In this document: positions 37,572 to 49,920 of the stretch, in pieces
Layout of the letters: every line of letters begins with the position of its first letter
Numbering within the stretch: the stretch's first letter is position 1
Assembly (NCBI RefSeq): GCF_047495875.1
Contig: NC_092467.1
Span: 32,237,037 to 32,301,036, forward strand
DNA: 64,000 nt
Source of the DNA: Pithys albifrons albifrons
Taxonomy: Eukaryota; Chordata; Aves; Passeriformes; Thamnophilidae
Reading direction: 5' to 3'
Translations under genes and position numbers: made by a program
Notes under the pieces: model-generated
The model's database searches: none
What the model was told of the DNA's origin: nothing
What the model saw: the letters and a program-made list of their open reading frames with translations, nothing else

Positions 37572-38192
37572 GACACATTATTTGATAGAATTTGGTGCAC
37601 ATTATTTGATATAATTTGATATACATTATTCCATATAATTGATACACATTATTTGATAGAATTTGAGATACATTATTCAATAGAATTTGGTACACATTAT
37701 TTGATAGAATTTGGTGCACATTATTTGATATAATTTGATATACATTATTCGATATAATTTGATACACATTATTTGATAGAATTTGGTACACATTATTTGA
37801 TAGAATTTGGTGCACATTATTTGATAGAATTTGGTGCACATTATTTGATATAATTTGGTACACATTATTTGATATAATTTGATATACATTATTCGATATA
37901 ATTTGATACACATTATTTGATAGAATTTGGTACACATTATTTGATATAATTTGGTACACATTATTTAATAGAATTTGATATACATTATTCGATATAATTG
38001 ATACACATTATTTGATATAATTTGATATACATTATTTGATATAATTTGATATACATTATTCGATATAATTTGATATACATTATTCAATAGAATTTGGTAC
38101 ACATTCTTTGATATAATTTGGCACACATTATTTGATAGAATTTGATATACATTATTCGATATAATTGATACACATTATTTGATATAATCCAA
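37572..38192. repeat. 24-bp AT-rich minisatellite (ACATTATTTGATAGAATTTG)
   Basis: About 26 units of ACATTATTTGATAGAATTTG GTGC, with GATATAATTTGATAT variants. It is AT-rich, unlike nearly every other array here, and starts about 230 bp beyond the distal AK4 poly(A) signal. Confidence 0.94.
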
Positions 38193-38261
38193 AGTGTTGG
38201 TTGAAAATCCAACTCTGACAGGGCAGATTCCACTTCCTCCTGCCCTCCCATCCTTATCCCA

Positions 38262-38348
38262 GAATCGTGGAATCCCCGAATGGCTTGGCCTGGGAGGGAC
38301 CTCAAAGCCCATCTCCTTCCACCTCCTGCTGTTGGCAGGGACACTTCG
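38262..38348 (-). mobile_element. Short CR1 3' terminus, antisense
   Basis: AATCGTGGAATCCCCGAATG, then GGGAGGGACCTCAAAGCCC and GGCAGGGACACTTCG; diverged. Confidence 0.75.
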
Positions 38349-38989
38349 TTGCACACAAAGGTTTTATTTCTCACCTAATTCCCCGGATAAAAGTCCTGGA
38401 GAGCAGCAGGGGAGGCTGTGGCTGTTGCCTGTGTCCCGTGTGATCCATCACGTGTGGCTGGTGCCGGGAATTAGACACCCAAAGCTGCGGTGCCACCAGT
38501 TTGCAGATCCCAGCGCTTCGGGCTCTTTTGTTTCATTCCCAAAAAGCAGCTCAGGGCTCTCAGTGCCTTGTTTGGAGCAAACAGAGACTCAGGAATGGTT
38601 AGGAGAGTGAAAAACAAGGTGATAAGCAGCAAAGCCGCTGCCTGGGGGATGAGAGGGCAGAGGCACAGCCGAGGAGCAGCCTTGGTGTCCCTGGGGGGAG
38701 GAGGCAGAGCTGCCAGGAGGGATGTGGGTGATGCCAGGGTTAAGGATCGTGGCAATCCGGAGGCAGAGGAGGGATGTGTTGCCTCAGTGCAGGCAGATAA
38801 ATACAAGGAGAGAAAAGCTACATAAGCTGGAAAATGAACTCAGCCTCAACCCAGAAGTTTGGAGGTCAAAAAAGCAGAGGAATACGTGCAGAGTGCCAAA
38901 ATCCAAAGCCTTGCTGTCAGAGGAGCTGGGAGGGCACAAGGACCGTGTCCCCAGCCCTGCCTGGCCTGCACAGTCATCACCACCAATTG

Positions 38990-39215
38990 CTGCAGGGCAG
39001 CTTGAAGTTGGATATTAGGGAAAATTTATTCATGGAAAGGGTTATCCTGCCCAGGGCAGTGATGGAGTCGCCAGCCCTGGAGGGATTTAAAAGCCACGTG
39101 GATGTGCCACTTGGGAGGGTCAGTGGTGGCCTTGGCAGTGCTGGGGGAACGGTTGGACTGGTGTGATCTTAAAGAGCCTTTCCAACCTAAATAATTCCAT
39201 GATTCTATTCCCAGT
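38990..39215 (+). mobile_element. CR1 3' fragment, sense, older subfamily
   Basis: GGATATTAGGGAAAATTTATT, CCTGCCCAGGGCAGTGATGG and CCTGGAGGGATTTAAAAGCC lead to a terminal TTCCATGATTCTAT. It is more diverged than the GGGCTGCCCAGAG copies. Confidence 0.88.
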
Positions 39216-39371
39216 CCTATGTTTGCAGCATCGTTTGGTGCCCTCCTGCCTGGCACCCAGGGAAGTGCCTCGGGTGTGCCTGGATCAGCACCCTGCCCTT
39301 TGCCCAGCTCTGCAAAGCTCTGACACGCCACATCCCTGCCGAATCCATCCAGCGTTTGACCTTCTCCAAAA

Positions 39372-39402
39372 CCCGAAAATAAAAAAAAAAAAAAAAAAAA
39401 AA
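39372..39402. repeat. Poly(A) tract
   Basis: An A-run beginning AAAATAAAAAA at about 39372-39402. There is no recognisable retrocopy upstream. Confidence 0.8.
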
Positions 39403-39581
39403 GCTCCCCGAGGTTTGCAGACTCCAGATCCGACTCCAGGCCACATTTTCGACGATGTGATATGTCTGCCTCCATCCTCATCCTTTCCTGAGTCCCTGTA
39501 ATCCCCAAAATAACCCGGCAGGGCCCCGTAGCGTCGCGCAGTTCCCAGGCAGCGGCAGGAGCAGCGACCCGGGCTCGCCGC

Positions 39582-39943
39582 TGGGTGACGAGCGGCGTGC
39601 GGGGCACGGCGGGGCTGCCCAGCGGCGTGCGGGGCACCGTCACACTGCCCAGCGGCGTGCGGGGCACGGTCAGACTGCCCAGCGGCGTGCGGGGCACGGC
39701 GGGGCTGCCCAGCGGCGTGCGGGGCACCGTCAGACTGCCCAGCGGCGTGCGGGGCACCGTCAGACTGCCCAGCGGCGTGCGGGGCACCGTCAGACTGCCC
39801 AGCGGCGTGCGGGGCACGGCCGGACTGCCCAGTGGCGTGCGGGGCACGGTCAGACTGCCCAGCGGCGTGCGGGGCACGGCTGGACTGCCCAGCGGCGTGC
39901 GGGGCACCGTCACACTGCCCAGCGGCGTGCGGGGCACGGCCGG
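39582..39943. repeat. 30-bp CpG-rich minisatellite (GCGGCGTGCGGGGCACCGTC)
   Basis: Twelve units of exactly 30 bp (AGCGGCGTGCGGGGCAC + CG/GG + CACACTGCCC). Several CpGs per unit make it CpG-island-like without a gene start being evident. Confidence 0.95.
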
Positions 39944-41310
39944 GGCTCCGGAACGGGAGGATGCTCCGAGCGGAGGAGCGAGGTAAGGAAACCTTGCATG
40001 GGCTTCCCGGCAAATTTGGGGATGTTTATGGCGCGTTTGTGCTGAGTAATCGCCGGGAAAGAGGCGCTCGGATCCCGCAGCTCGGGATAAAGCAAAAAAA
40101 ATAAACCCAACCCTGCTTTAAAGCCGGGTTATGTAATAGCCGAGGGAAGGTATTGCACCGCAAAGTGCTGCTCCCGGCGGGGCAGCACCTCAGGGCAAGG
40201 TGCCGGCACTGGGCAGCGGGTGTCTGGGCATGGAGGGGTTGGTAACCCCGAGCCAGAGGCCCCGCGGAGCTCCAGCAGAACAGGAGCATCAATTCTTGCA
40301 CCCCGAAACGGGGGTTGTGCATTTGGGGCTGTGAGAGCTATTCGGGAGTAGTGAATTAAAAGAAGGTGGTTTTTCAGGCTTAAAAACAATCAGCGCGGCT
40401 TCTTGGCGGGCAGAGCTGTCCGTGCTGCGGGAGGGGGTGGCAGAGGTGTTGGCACAGCCATCCTTTTCCCCCGGGGAGCTGACCTTCAACTCCCCCGTTT
40501 CGTTCTGCTCAGGCAAACGCAGAGCCGCATCGCCTCCAAAAACCAGATTTCATGCCAAAAAAGAAGACATCAAATCTGTAGCCAAACGCAGCCGTCCTTG
40601 CCTTTGCTGCGGTGCCAGCCCGGGGCTCCGGGAGGGCACGGCAGGGTCGGGGGGCTGGCAGGGCTCCGGGAGGGTTTATCCCTGTGCCCCTTGGCATCCC
40701 CACGCGAGCGCTGCCACTTTAAACCAGCACACATTTCGTGTCTCGCTGCTGCATTTGTGGCTGTTGTTACTATAGCCTTGTTTTAGATACTGCCAAGGAG
40801 AGGAGGAGGAGGAGGAGAGGGAGGAGGAGGAAGGTGAGGAAGGTGAGACCCGCAGGTGTGCAGCCTCCGGGCTTTATTCTCCTGCCTTTGGACCAGGGGC
40901 CTCCATCTTCTGCTCTCCCTCCAGCCGTGGATTTCTCTTAGTCATAGCCTTCCCTGAGAGAAAAAAAATTAAAAAAAAATATCAAGTCATCGTGCCCGGC
41001 GCTGCCGCCGGCACAGGCAGCACGACGGGCACCCGGCTGGCACTATATTTAGCCAGCCGTGCCACAGCCGCCTTGTTTATGAGCCCAGCAATGCTCCCAG
41101 CTGGTAGATGCAGCATTTCGGAGCGGCTGCAGCTGTTAAGGAGGCGCTGGGGTTGTCCTTGAGCGCGGGTTTTGCTGCCAGAGGGAGCGCCCGTGTTTGT
41201 TGCTGACCCAACTAATCCGCCGTGCCCGCGGCTCTGCCCGCCGCAGCCTAATCCCGGCTCCGCCCGCAGCACCCTGCCAGCCCTGCCAGCCCTGCCAGCC
41301 CTGCCAGCCG
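39944..41310. promoter_or_regulatory. GC-rich intergenic block with a CTCF-like site
   Basis: This is single-copy, moderately CpG-rich and unlike the repeats around it. TGCCAGAGGGAGCGCCC at 41177-41193 resembles a CTCF core. A purine run (40795-40845) and a CCAGCCCTG tandem repeat (41273-41310) are also present. It could be an insulator, enhancer or unannotated promoter; no exon is visible. Confidence 0.3.
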
Positions 41311-41691
41311 CAATTTGGGGGGCAGGATCGGCTAAAATCCAGCCTGCTTTGCAGGTAGCCCTGGGGGATGCGCGGGAAAGGGACTCGCTGGGTGATGGAG
41401 ATGTTGGTACCCAGAGGTGCCCCCCGGGGTTTGGGGCTCAGCATTTTGGTGGGGTTGTGTTTCACCAGTGCCCCAGGCGTGCCCAGGTGGCTGAATTCAC
41501 CCTGGGAAGGGAATCAGCACCAGCAGCATGAGAGGGATGTAGGGAAGGACATCACCCATCCACAGTGAACAGCAGGATGCAAAGGGGTGGCTGCTCCTCT
41601 CCCGGGATCAGTGTCATTCCGGGTGGATAAGTCCTCTAGGATGGTTGAGTTCTACCATTAAGCCAGGCCTGCCAAAGCTCCAGAGATGATC

Positions 41692-42585
41692 ACAGAACCA
41701 CAGAATCAGCTGGGTTGGAAGAGACCTCTGAGATCATCAAGTCCAACCCTTGGTCCAAACCCACTGTGATCACCAGCCCAGCATGGAGTGCCCTGGGATG
41801 GTGATCCCAGTGGGGTTGGATCAAGATGTGGTGGATTCTCACTCAGTGCCACATCCAGTGTCATCTTAAACACCTCCAGGGATGGAGAATCCATCCCCTC
41901 TCTGGGCAGCCATTCCAATGCCTGAGCACTCTCTCTGTGAAGAATTTCCTTCTGATATCCAACCCAAACCTCCCCTGGCAGAGCTTGAGCTGTGCCCTCT
42001 TGTCCTACTGTTGGTTGTGTGGGAGAAGAGACCAACCTCCCCTGGGTCCAACATCCCTTCAGGGAGTTCCAGACAGTGCTGAGGTCCCCCCTGAGCCTCC
42101 TCTTCTCCAGGCTGAACACCCCCAGCTCCCTCAGCCTCTCCCCACAGGGCTTGTGCTCCAGTCCCTTCTCCAGCCTCGTTGCTCTTCTCAGTTGGGTTGG
42201 AAGAGACCTCTGAGATCATCAAGCCCAACCCTTGATCCAACCCCACTGTGATCACTCTGTGCCCTGAGCTGGTGATCACAGTGGGGTTGGATCAAGACAT
42301 GGTGGATTCTCTGTCCCTGGAGGTGTTTCAGAGGACACTCAGTGCCACCTCCAGTCCCTTCTCCAGCCTCGTTGCTCTTCTCTGGCCCCGCTCCAGCCCC
42401 TCAATGTCCTTCCTGAGCTGAGGGGCCCAGAACTGAACACAACACTCAAGGTGTGGCCTCCCCAAGGCAGAGTCCAGGGGAAGGGTCACTGCCCTGGGCC
42501 TGCTGGCCACGCTGGTTTGGATCCAGGCCAGGATCCCATTGGCCTTCTTGGCCACCTGGACACACCTGGCTCATGTTCATGATGG
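41692..42585 (-). mobile_element. CR1 fragments with hairpin, antisense
   Basis: A CR1 3' end (41692-42185) carries an inverted repeat near 41793. A second CR1 end follows, with an inverted repeat at 42230-42300. It continues into inverted ORF2 sequence to about 42585 (AGTCCAGGGGAAGGGTCACT). Confidence 0.9.
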
Positions 42586-43885
42586 GATGCTCCAGAGATC
42601 AGGAGATGGCAGAAGTTGCCCCAGAGCTGCCCATGGGGGGCTGCTCATTGCTGGGTGTGTCACATCCCACAGGGCTCATTTTTGGGGGAACATGGGCTGG
42701 AAATTCCAGCTATGCCTGTACCAGACAGACATCCTGCCATTCCCATCTGCCAGAAAAATTGGATTATTGAAGCTTCTTCAGGGGTGGAGAAAGCAGCAGT
42801 GGGAAGCTCTCCACATTAAAATGCTATAAATAGTACTTTATTACTGATATAAAATTATAAATAATTAAGGCTTTATGCTAATATTTCTCTTAAGTTAATA
42901 TTTTAGAATATTTTAGTACTTTATTACCATTTTAAATATTATTATACTGAACTATAAACAATATTTTATGAACTCTTCCCATAGTTTATATCCCAGTAAT
43001 GTCTGAGGCTCTGTGTGAGAGGATTTGGATTTCCTTCTCCTGAATAAATCCCTGTCTTAATTAGTCAGAAATAATGAGGATGGGAAATTATAGCATTTCC
43101 ATCCCTGAATTATGGCTGGGAAGGAGAGAGATGGAGAAAACAGGGAGAGCAAAATGAGGCAGAGAGACTGAGGTGAGGACCAGGATTTGCTCCCAACTCT
43201 CTGAAACTGCATTTTTGATGTGCAGGAAACTTGTGAATTTATTCCCTTTCCCAGAGCAGGTTTTGAACAAAAAAAAGTGACCCAAACCTGCTTGAATTCC
43301 AAATAATAGTTTTCATGGAAAACTTGGCAGAAAGAGCAGTTTTCCCCCAGCTGGCAGAGGTTTCCCTGCAGTTTGGTGCTTGTGTGTGGGTCCCTCAGCC
43401 AGGATTTTGGGGTGGGATGTCCCAGGCTCTCCCACTCAGCACAAATTTCCTCCTGGGATTTCTTTTCCAGCCTGAGAGGTTTTGGGAGGTATTTAAAGTG
43501 AAGCAAATCCACACAGAGCTCCCAGCCTGGGAGCCACAAGGCATAATTATGGCAAAGCCACGTGGTGGGCACCAGTCCCTGCACTGCTGCTTTCTGCTGA
43601 GTCAGCACAACCCACCTGGGTGTCCACGGAGCTTTTGGGTCCTGGAGGTATCCCAGGAGTGATTCCCAGATGGGACACCAAGCTGTGGGATCCAGAAGAG
43701 GCTGAGTCAGTCAGTGCTGTGGGAAACAGCCAAGTGGGGTTTGTTACCCGTCCTGGGGTCACCAGGAGAAGGATGAGGGTGTCCATCCCCAGCCTGATCC
43801 CTGCCTGGAAGGGGCCATGATGTCCCTGAGGATCAGGGAGCAGATCCCTTGTTGCTCTACCATGAAATTTTCATCCTTTATCCAA

Positions 43886-44038
43886 AGTCATAGAATCCTG
43901 GAATGGTTTGGGTTGGAAGGGACCTTAAATCTCATCTTGTTCCACCCCCTGCTATGGCAGGGACACCTTCCACTGTCCCAGGTTGCTCCAAGCCCTGTCC
44001 AACCTGGCCTTGGACACTTCCAGGGATGGGCAGTTGCA
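43886..44038 (-). mobile_element. CR1 3' fragment, antisense
   Basis: CATAGAATCCTGGAATGGTT, GGGACCTTAAATCTC and GGTTGCTCCAAGCCCTGTCC. Confidence 0.87.
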
Positions 44039-44943
44039 AGATATTCCCAGCCCAATGCAACTGTGTGTCTGTCCCCTTGAAGCACATCCCAAAGTGGGAT
44101 TGAATCCACGTGGATTGCCCCATCCCTGTGGGGGAGAGCACAGACTTCCTGTGGGATCTGCCTGAGGGTCACTCTGGAAATGATGAGTGCTGTAAATCTG
44201 AGCCCCAAGTGCCTCAGGATGATGCAGATTCCATGAGCTGAGACAAACACAATTCTTTAATGCTGAACAACAAACCTCCAATAATACCATTTTTCTTATT
44301 AGTATTAGATAGAAACTGTGCTCCCAAATTCTGTCAGAAGGTTGAAGCACCTTCATGGGGACCTTTTGGGGTTTTGGCCACTCTTGCTGTGCCATCAGAC
44401 TCACCTGTATCTCCCCACCCTGCTCCTTGTGACCTCTCTTCCACATCCATCCAAGGAAAGCTTGGAGTGAGGATGAGTGTCCTTTGGATCACATTCCCCT
44501 GGGAAACCCTCACCCCCCACACCCCAAAGTGAAATACCCATAGCAGGGGGCGAGGTGGGCGACAGCCTTGGGCAGCGCTGGCAGTGCCAGCTGTGACTTC
44601 CCTCCGTTTCCATGGCAAAGCTGCTTTCCTTGAGGGATCCTTTTGGGAGCCACCTGAGCTCCTGGAGCTGCCCATGGCCCTGGGGCTGATGCTGCTGGAG
44701 CCTGGCCCTGGGCACAGCAGCCTGAGCTGATGCAACCCCAGGGTGACACTGGTTGTGTAATTCTCCTCCACCCAGTGCCCAGATTTTCCTTGGGATTAAC
44801 CTCTTCCCTCACCCAGTGAATGGGAAACGATGAATCAATGGTTGTCAGGCCACAAAAGATCTGATTTTTACTGAAATACCTGATTTTTGAATGGCTGTAC
44901 AACCTCCAGTTTTCCAAGAGGGACTCCCTGAGCCAACAGCTCC

Positions 44944-45932
44944 TAGAATCACAGAATGATAGAATGGATTGGGTTGGAAAAGACCTCCTAGATCATCAAG
45001 TCCAACCCTTGGTCCAACTCCAGTCCCTTTACCAGATCATGGCACTCAGTGCCACGGCCAAGCTCAGCTGAAAAACCTCCAGGGATGGGGAATCCACCCC
45101 CTCTCTGGGCAGCCCATTCCAATCCCTGAGCACTCTCTCTGCAAAGAATTTCTTTCTGATCTCCAACTTCAATATCCCCTGGCAGAGCTTGAGCCCATCG
45201 TGCCCCCTTGTCCTATTGCTGAGTGCCTGGGAGAAGAGACCAACCCCCACCTGGCCAGAACTTCCCTTCAGGCAGTTCCAGACAGTGCTGAGGTCCCCCC
45301 TGAGCCTCCTCTTCTCCAGGCTGAACACCCCCAGCTCCCTCAGCCTCTCCCCACAGGGCTTGTGCTCCAGTCCCTTCTCCAGCCTCGTTGCTCTTCTCAG
45401 CTGGGTTGGAAGAGACCTCTGAGATCATCAAGTCCAACCCTTGATCCAACCCCACTGTGATCACCAGCCCAGGGCACTGAGTGCCCTGGGCTGGTGATCA
45501 CAGTAGGGTTGGATCAAGACATGGTGGATTCTCACTCAGTGCCCTGGGCTGGTGATCACAGTGGGGTTGGATCAAGACATGGTGGATTCTCTGTCCCTGG
45601 AGGTGTTTCAGAGGACACTCAGTGCCACATCCAGTCCCTTCTCCAGCCTCGTTGCTCTTCTCTGGCCCCGCTCCAGCCCCTCAATGTCCTTCCTGAGCTG
45701 AGAGGCCCAGAACTGAACACAACACTCAAGGTGTGGCCTCCCCAAGGCAGAGTCCAGGGGAAGGGTCACTGCCCTGGCCCTGCTGGCCACGCTAGTTTGG
45801 ATCCAGGCCAGGATCCCATTGGCCTTCTTGGCCACCTGGGCACACTGGTGGCTCCTGTTGAGCTTCCTGTCCCTCAGTCCCCCCAGGTCCCTCTGCCTGG
45901 CTGCTCTCCAGCCACTCTGTGCCCAGCCTGTA
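44944..45932 (-). mobile_element. CR1 fragments with 38-bp-arm hairpin, antisense
   Basis: A long inverted CR1 3' end (44944-45400) is followed by an inverted repeat (arms 45441-45478 and 45480-45517, one mismatch). Two 58-bp-type units come next, then inverted ORF2 sequence to about 45932 (CTGTCCCTCAGTCCCCCCAG). Confidence 0.9.
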
Positions 45933-46313
45933 GCCTATTTAATGGCCTCTTATAGATCCATCTCCCATACATTTCTCCTCTTCCTTTGTGAACCATGGAC
46001 ATTTTTAGCATCTCCAACAGCCCTTGGCAAGCAGCTCTGCAGCTCAGCACTGCTGAGGAGCCAGGAAAATCCTTGGATACTCCGAAACAAAGGCCTGGGC
46101 TGGGCTGAGTAACTTGTGCATCATCCCTGACAGCCCTTTAAGGAGACTGAAAGGCAAGAGATAAAAAATATGCTGAGACAGCTCTACCCTTAATGGTGGG
46201 AGCTCTCTGGGAGAGGAGAGGATGGGAGAGAAGATGGTGAGGGAGTGGAATGTTGTCACGTCCTAAGTCCTCCTCAGTGGGAAGCCTCCAGCAGCTGAAG
46301 CTCCAGCTGCCAG

Positions 46314-46347
46314 CCTGGCACTGGCACTGGCACTGGCACTGGCACTA
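46314..46347. repeat. (GGCACT)n short tandem repeat
   Basis: About five copies of the hexamer GGCACT; a simple microsatellite. Confidence 0.85.
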
Positions 46348-46914
46348 GGCTGGGTTTCACTGCAGCAAAGCTTCCTCTGAGGAAGGGAAGCAAAGCTTAA
46401 ACTGAGCTTTAGAGCTTAAAACCAACCCAGATCATCTCAGAGCCCTGTTTGCTTTTTGTTAGAGATGAACAAGAGAGGAAGAGCCAGTTTGGATGCTCCT
46501 GACTCTCCTGGGTTAATAATGGAGTAGATCATTCAACCCCCCCTCTCTCCAAATGCCCCCCCACACCAGCCCTGCTGGCCCCTGGCACACCCTGTCCCAC
46601 ACTGGGAACTGGGCAGGCTGTGACAGCTCCTTGTTCCTCCAGCAAAGCCAGGCATGGACACACTATTCCTGCATCCAGAGGATGGAACCACATGGCCATC
46701 CTTGATTCCAGTCCAAACACCACTTATTTACCCCCAGACATTGCTTTGAAATGGTATTTCTGGCTCAGCACTGAGAGCCTGGACCAGTTTTGGTGCCAGG
46801 TGCCCATTCCCAGAGCAGTGCAGGGGGTGGGTGCTCCTGGGCAGCCCCTGGCACTGCCCAGGTCATGACTGGAGCCTCCAGAGGAGAGGGCAGGAAATAT
46901 AATCCTTGCTGTAC

Positions 46915-47132
46915 AGGCCCCAAAACGTGTGGAAGGTGTCCCTGCCCATGGCAGGGGGTGGAACAAGAGCTTTGAGGTCCCACCCAGCCCAGCCCAGTCT
47001 GGGATTCTCTGATTCTACAACTCTGAGCAATCTGGGCTGGTGGAAGATGTCCCTGCCCAGGGTAGGGATTTGGAACCAGATGGTCTTCAAGGTCTCCTTC
47101 CAACCCCAACCATTCCATGATCCTGTGATTTA
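46915..47132 (+). mobile_element. Two adjacent CR1 3' termini, sense
   Basis: GGAAGGTGTCCCTGCCCATG...TCTGGGATTCTCTGATTCTA is followed by GGAAGATGTCCCTGCCCAGG...CCATTCCATGATCCTGTG. Confidence 0.82.
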
Positions 47133-48079
47133 TGACTCTCTGCACATACACCTGGACTTCTTCCAGCAATCCCTCGTGCAGGGAGAGTTCAGTGTTCACA
47201 GCAGAGTGACTTTGGAACAAATATGTTCAGTATGTTGAGTTTTAAAGGCATTGCTCCAGATATGAAATTAATTTTCAAGCTGTATTTTGAATCCTAGCAC
47301 ACCACCCCCCCCTCCCAGCTTAATTGTGGTCATGAAGAATTAAGAGTGTAATATTTCACCTGAACTGTTCAGCTAATTGCAGACAATGAACTGGCACCTC
47401 AGTACAGTTGGGGCTTGATTACAGCTGCAAAGAGAGACTGTCCCCAGGAGAGGCTGAGCCCAGACAGAGCCAAACAGCCAGGCAGAGGTTGGCAAATCAA
47501 TTTTTCCCAAGGTCAGTAACAGGAGGAGTTTGTACCTCACAACACACAACCCTCCTCCAGCATGTCCCTGATGTCCCCCCAGCCCTCGTGGCCCCTGCCA
47601 GCCCTGCCACTCATTGTGCTCTGTGGTGGCACCAGCACCAAGCAGTCAATCTGCAAGGAGGGCAAGGAATAGTTCTGAGGAGCTGATTCCCTTCCTCTTC
47701 CTTCCTCACTTTGCAAAGCCACTTGGAATTCAACATGTAGTTTGATTTTGGTTGGGGTTTTTTGGTAGAGAATATTTTATACTGGAGATCTTCAAAAGAA
47801 AGAACCCAACTTAAAGAACAAGTGAGGGAGAGGAGGGTATTACTTGGTATGTTGTCTCCAGCTAAACTTCCCCAAGGGCTGGAAAATGCACAGATAAATG
47901 AGCTTCCACTCAATCCCACCCAACTGGCTTCCCCAAGCCCATCTCCTGTGGTTGTAGCAATGGGAATTACAAGCAAGGGTGGGACTTTGGGCTCTGTTTT
48001 CTCCTCCTGCCTCTGCTCCAAGACTCCCTGGAGAGGCTGCTCTGCCTCTTTGTGCTCTCAGAGCCATCATTGGTTCACC

Positions 48080-48755
48080 AGCAACGAGGCTGGAGAAGGG
48101 ACTGGAGCAGAAGCCCTGTGGGGAGAGGCTGAGGGAGCTGGGGGTGTTCAGCCTGGAGAAGAGGAGGCTCAGGGGTGACCTCAGCACTGTCTGGAACTGC
48201 CTGAAGGGAAGTTCTGGCCAGGTGGGGGTTGGTCTCTTCTCCCAGGCACTCAGCAATAGGACAAGGGGGCACGATGGGCTCAAGCTCTGCCAGGGGAAAT
48301 TGAAGTTGGAGATCAGAAAAAAATTCTTTGCAGAGAGAGAGTGCTCAGGGATTGGAATGGGCTGCCCAGAGAGGGGGTGGATTCCCCATCCCTGGAGGGT
48401 TTAAAACTGAGCTTGGCCGTGGCACTGAGTGCCATGATCTGGTAAAGGGACTGGAGTTGGCCCAAGGGTTGGACTTGATGATCTCGGAGGTCTTTTCCAA
48501 CCCAATCCATTCTATGATTCTATGGATGTGACACCGAGTGAGAATCCACCATGTCTTGATCCAACCCTACTGTGATCACCAGCCTGAGTGAGAATCCACA
48601 TCTTGATCCAACCCCACTGTGATCACCAGCCCAGGGCACTCTGTGCCCCACTCTGTGCCCTGGGCTGGTGATCACAGTGGGGTTGGATCAAGGGTTGAAC
48701 TTGATGATCTCAGAGGGCTTTTCCAACCCAATCCATTCTATGATTCTGTGATTGC
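48080..48755 (+). mobile_element. CR1 3' end plus hairpin, sense
   Basis: An ORF2 C-terminal remnant from GCAACGAGGCTGGAGAAGGG to the CR1 terminus near 48525. Then come 58-bp-type pieces and an inverted repeat across about 48600-48697, ending in a second terminus (CCATTCTATGATTCTGTG). Confidence 0.9.
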
Positions 48756-49255
48756 CCAAGCTGGAGCTTCAGGCTATTGGGTGATCCCTCCCCCTTGGAA
48801 GGAAAGACAACCATGACCCCCAAAATCTGGAACAAATGTGGGAAGAGCTGAAATAACAATGGGTTCAGCCAGGAGAAGCAGTTTTTCTGTGCTCTGCCTC
48901 TCAGACATGACCAGGCATCAACACTGGGTCAGGAAAGCTGAACCAAAGATGCTGTGAGGCTCCAGTGGGCACTGACACCAACACTGGGGCTGGAGAGGTA
49001 AAAATTCCAGACCTCCTGCAGTGCTCAGAGAAGGGTGAGCTGTAATTCCTGCTGGAATGAATCTCTCCTCTTCCCTGCACCCTTTTCCCATGAGAACATT
49101 TTCAGTAGGACTTTGCTTTTTGGGCTGTTACCTGAGCAAGCAAAATAAATGAAAATTCACCCCAAACCCCCAAATTTCCCAATTTTAGCCCAGAGCACAG
49201 GAATTGTCATATTCCAGGTTGAATAGGAGAGATTAATAGATATGTTTTCTAGTAA

Positions 49256-49355
49256 AAATCACAGAATTCTGCCATGGTTTGGGTTGGAAGGGACATTGAA
49301 GACCTTGTTCCTGCCATGGGCAGGGACACCTTCCACTAAACCAGGTTGCTCAGAA
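49256..49355 (-). mobile_element. Short CR1 3' terminus, antisense
   Basis: AATCACAGAATTCTGCCATGG, then GGAAGGGACATTGAAGACC and CATGGGCAGGGACACC. Confidence 0.8.
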
Positions 49356-49789
49356 TACAGAAAATAATTCAGAAAATAGCTGTGTTTTTATTTTTCCTTT
49401 ATTAACTTGCTGTTTATCAGTGCCAAGAGGGAGGGACACCCATTCCCACTATTTAGTGTTGCAATCCATGTATTGCTCTGTACACACCAATGTTTTGAGG
49501 GGCAGAAACCCCAGAATCCCAACCTTGAGTCCAAGCTGAGTGCAAACCTTTACATCAGGTTAGTTCATTTTAGTTTGGCTGTTTGTAAATCTGCTCAGGC
49601 TTTTCTGGGCAAATTCTGGGGCACAGATGTACCTTGTCTGCTCTGCAACATAAAATCACAGGAGTTACATAAACAATAGCACATGACAAGGTATGGCTGG
49701 ACCAGATGTCCCCTGCCCTGCAGGGCTAAGCAGGAAAGTTCAAGCCAAGTGCCAGTGATATTTCAAGTCATGGAAATTCCAATTGCTTG

Positions 49790-49920
49790 GAATCACAGAA
49801 TCCTGGAAGGGTTTGGGTTGGAAGGAACCTTATTTAGTTGGTCTCATTCCAATCCCCTGCCATGGGCAGGATCACCTTCCATAGGCCAGATTGCTCCAAG
49901 CCCCATCCAACCTGGCTTTG
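49790..49920 (-). mobile_element. Short CR1 3' terminus, antisense
   Basis: AATCACAGAATCCTGGAAGG, GGAAGGAACCTTATTTAG and GATTGCTCCAAGCCCCATCC. Confidence 0.82.

Noticed and set aside
39372..39402. Poly(A) tail of a processed pseudogene
   Set aside because: No recognisable coding sequence precedes it on either strand.
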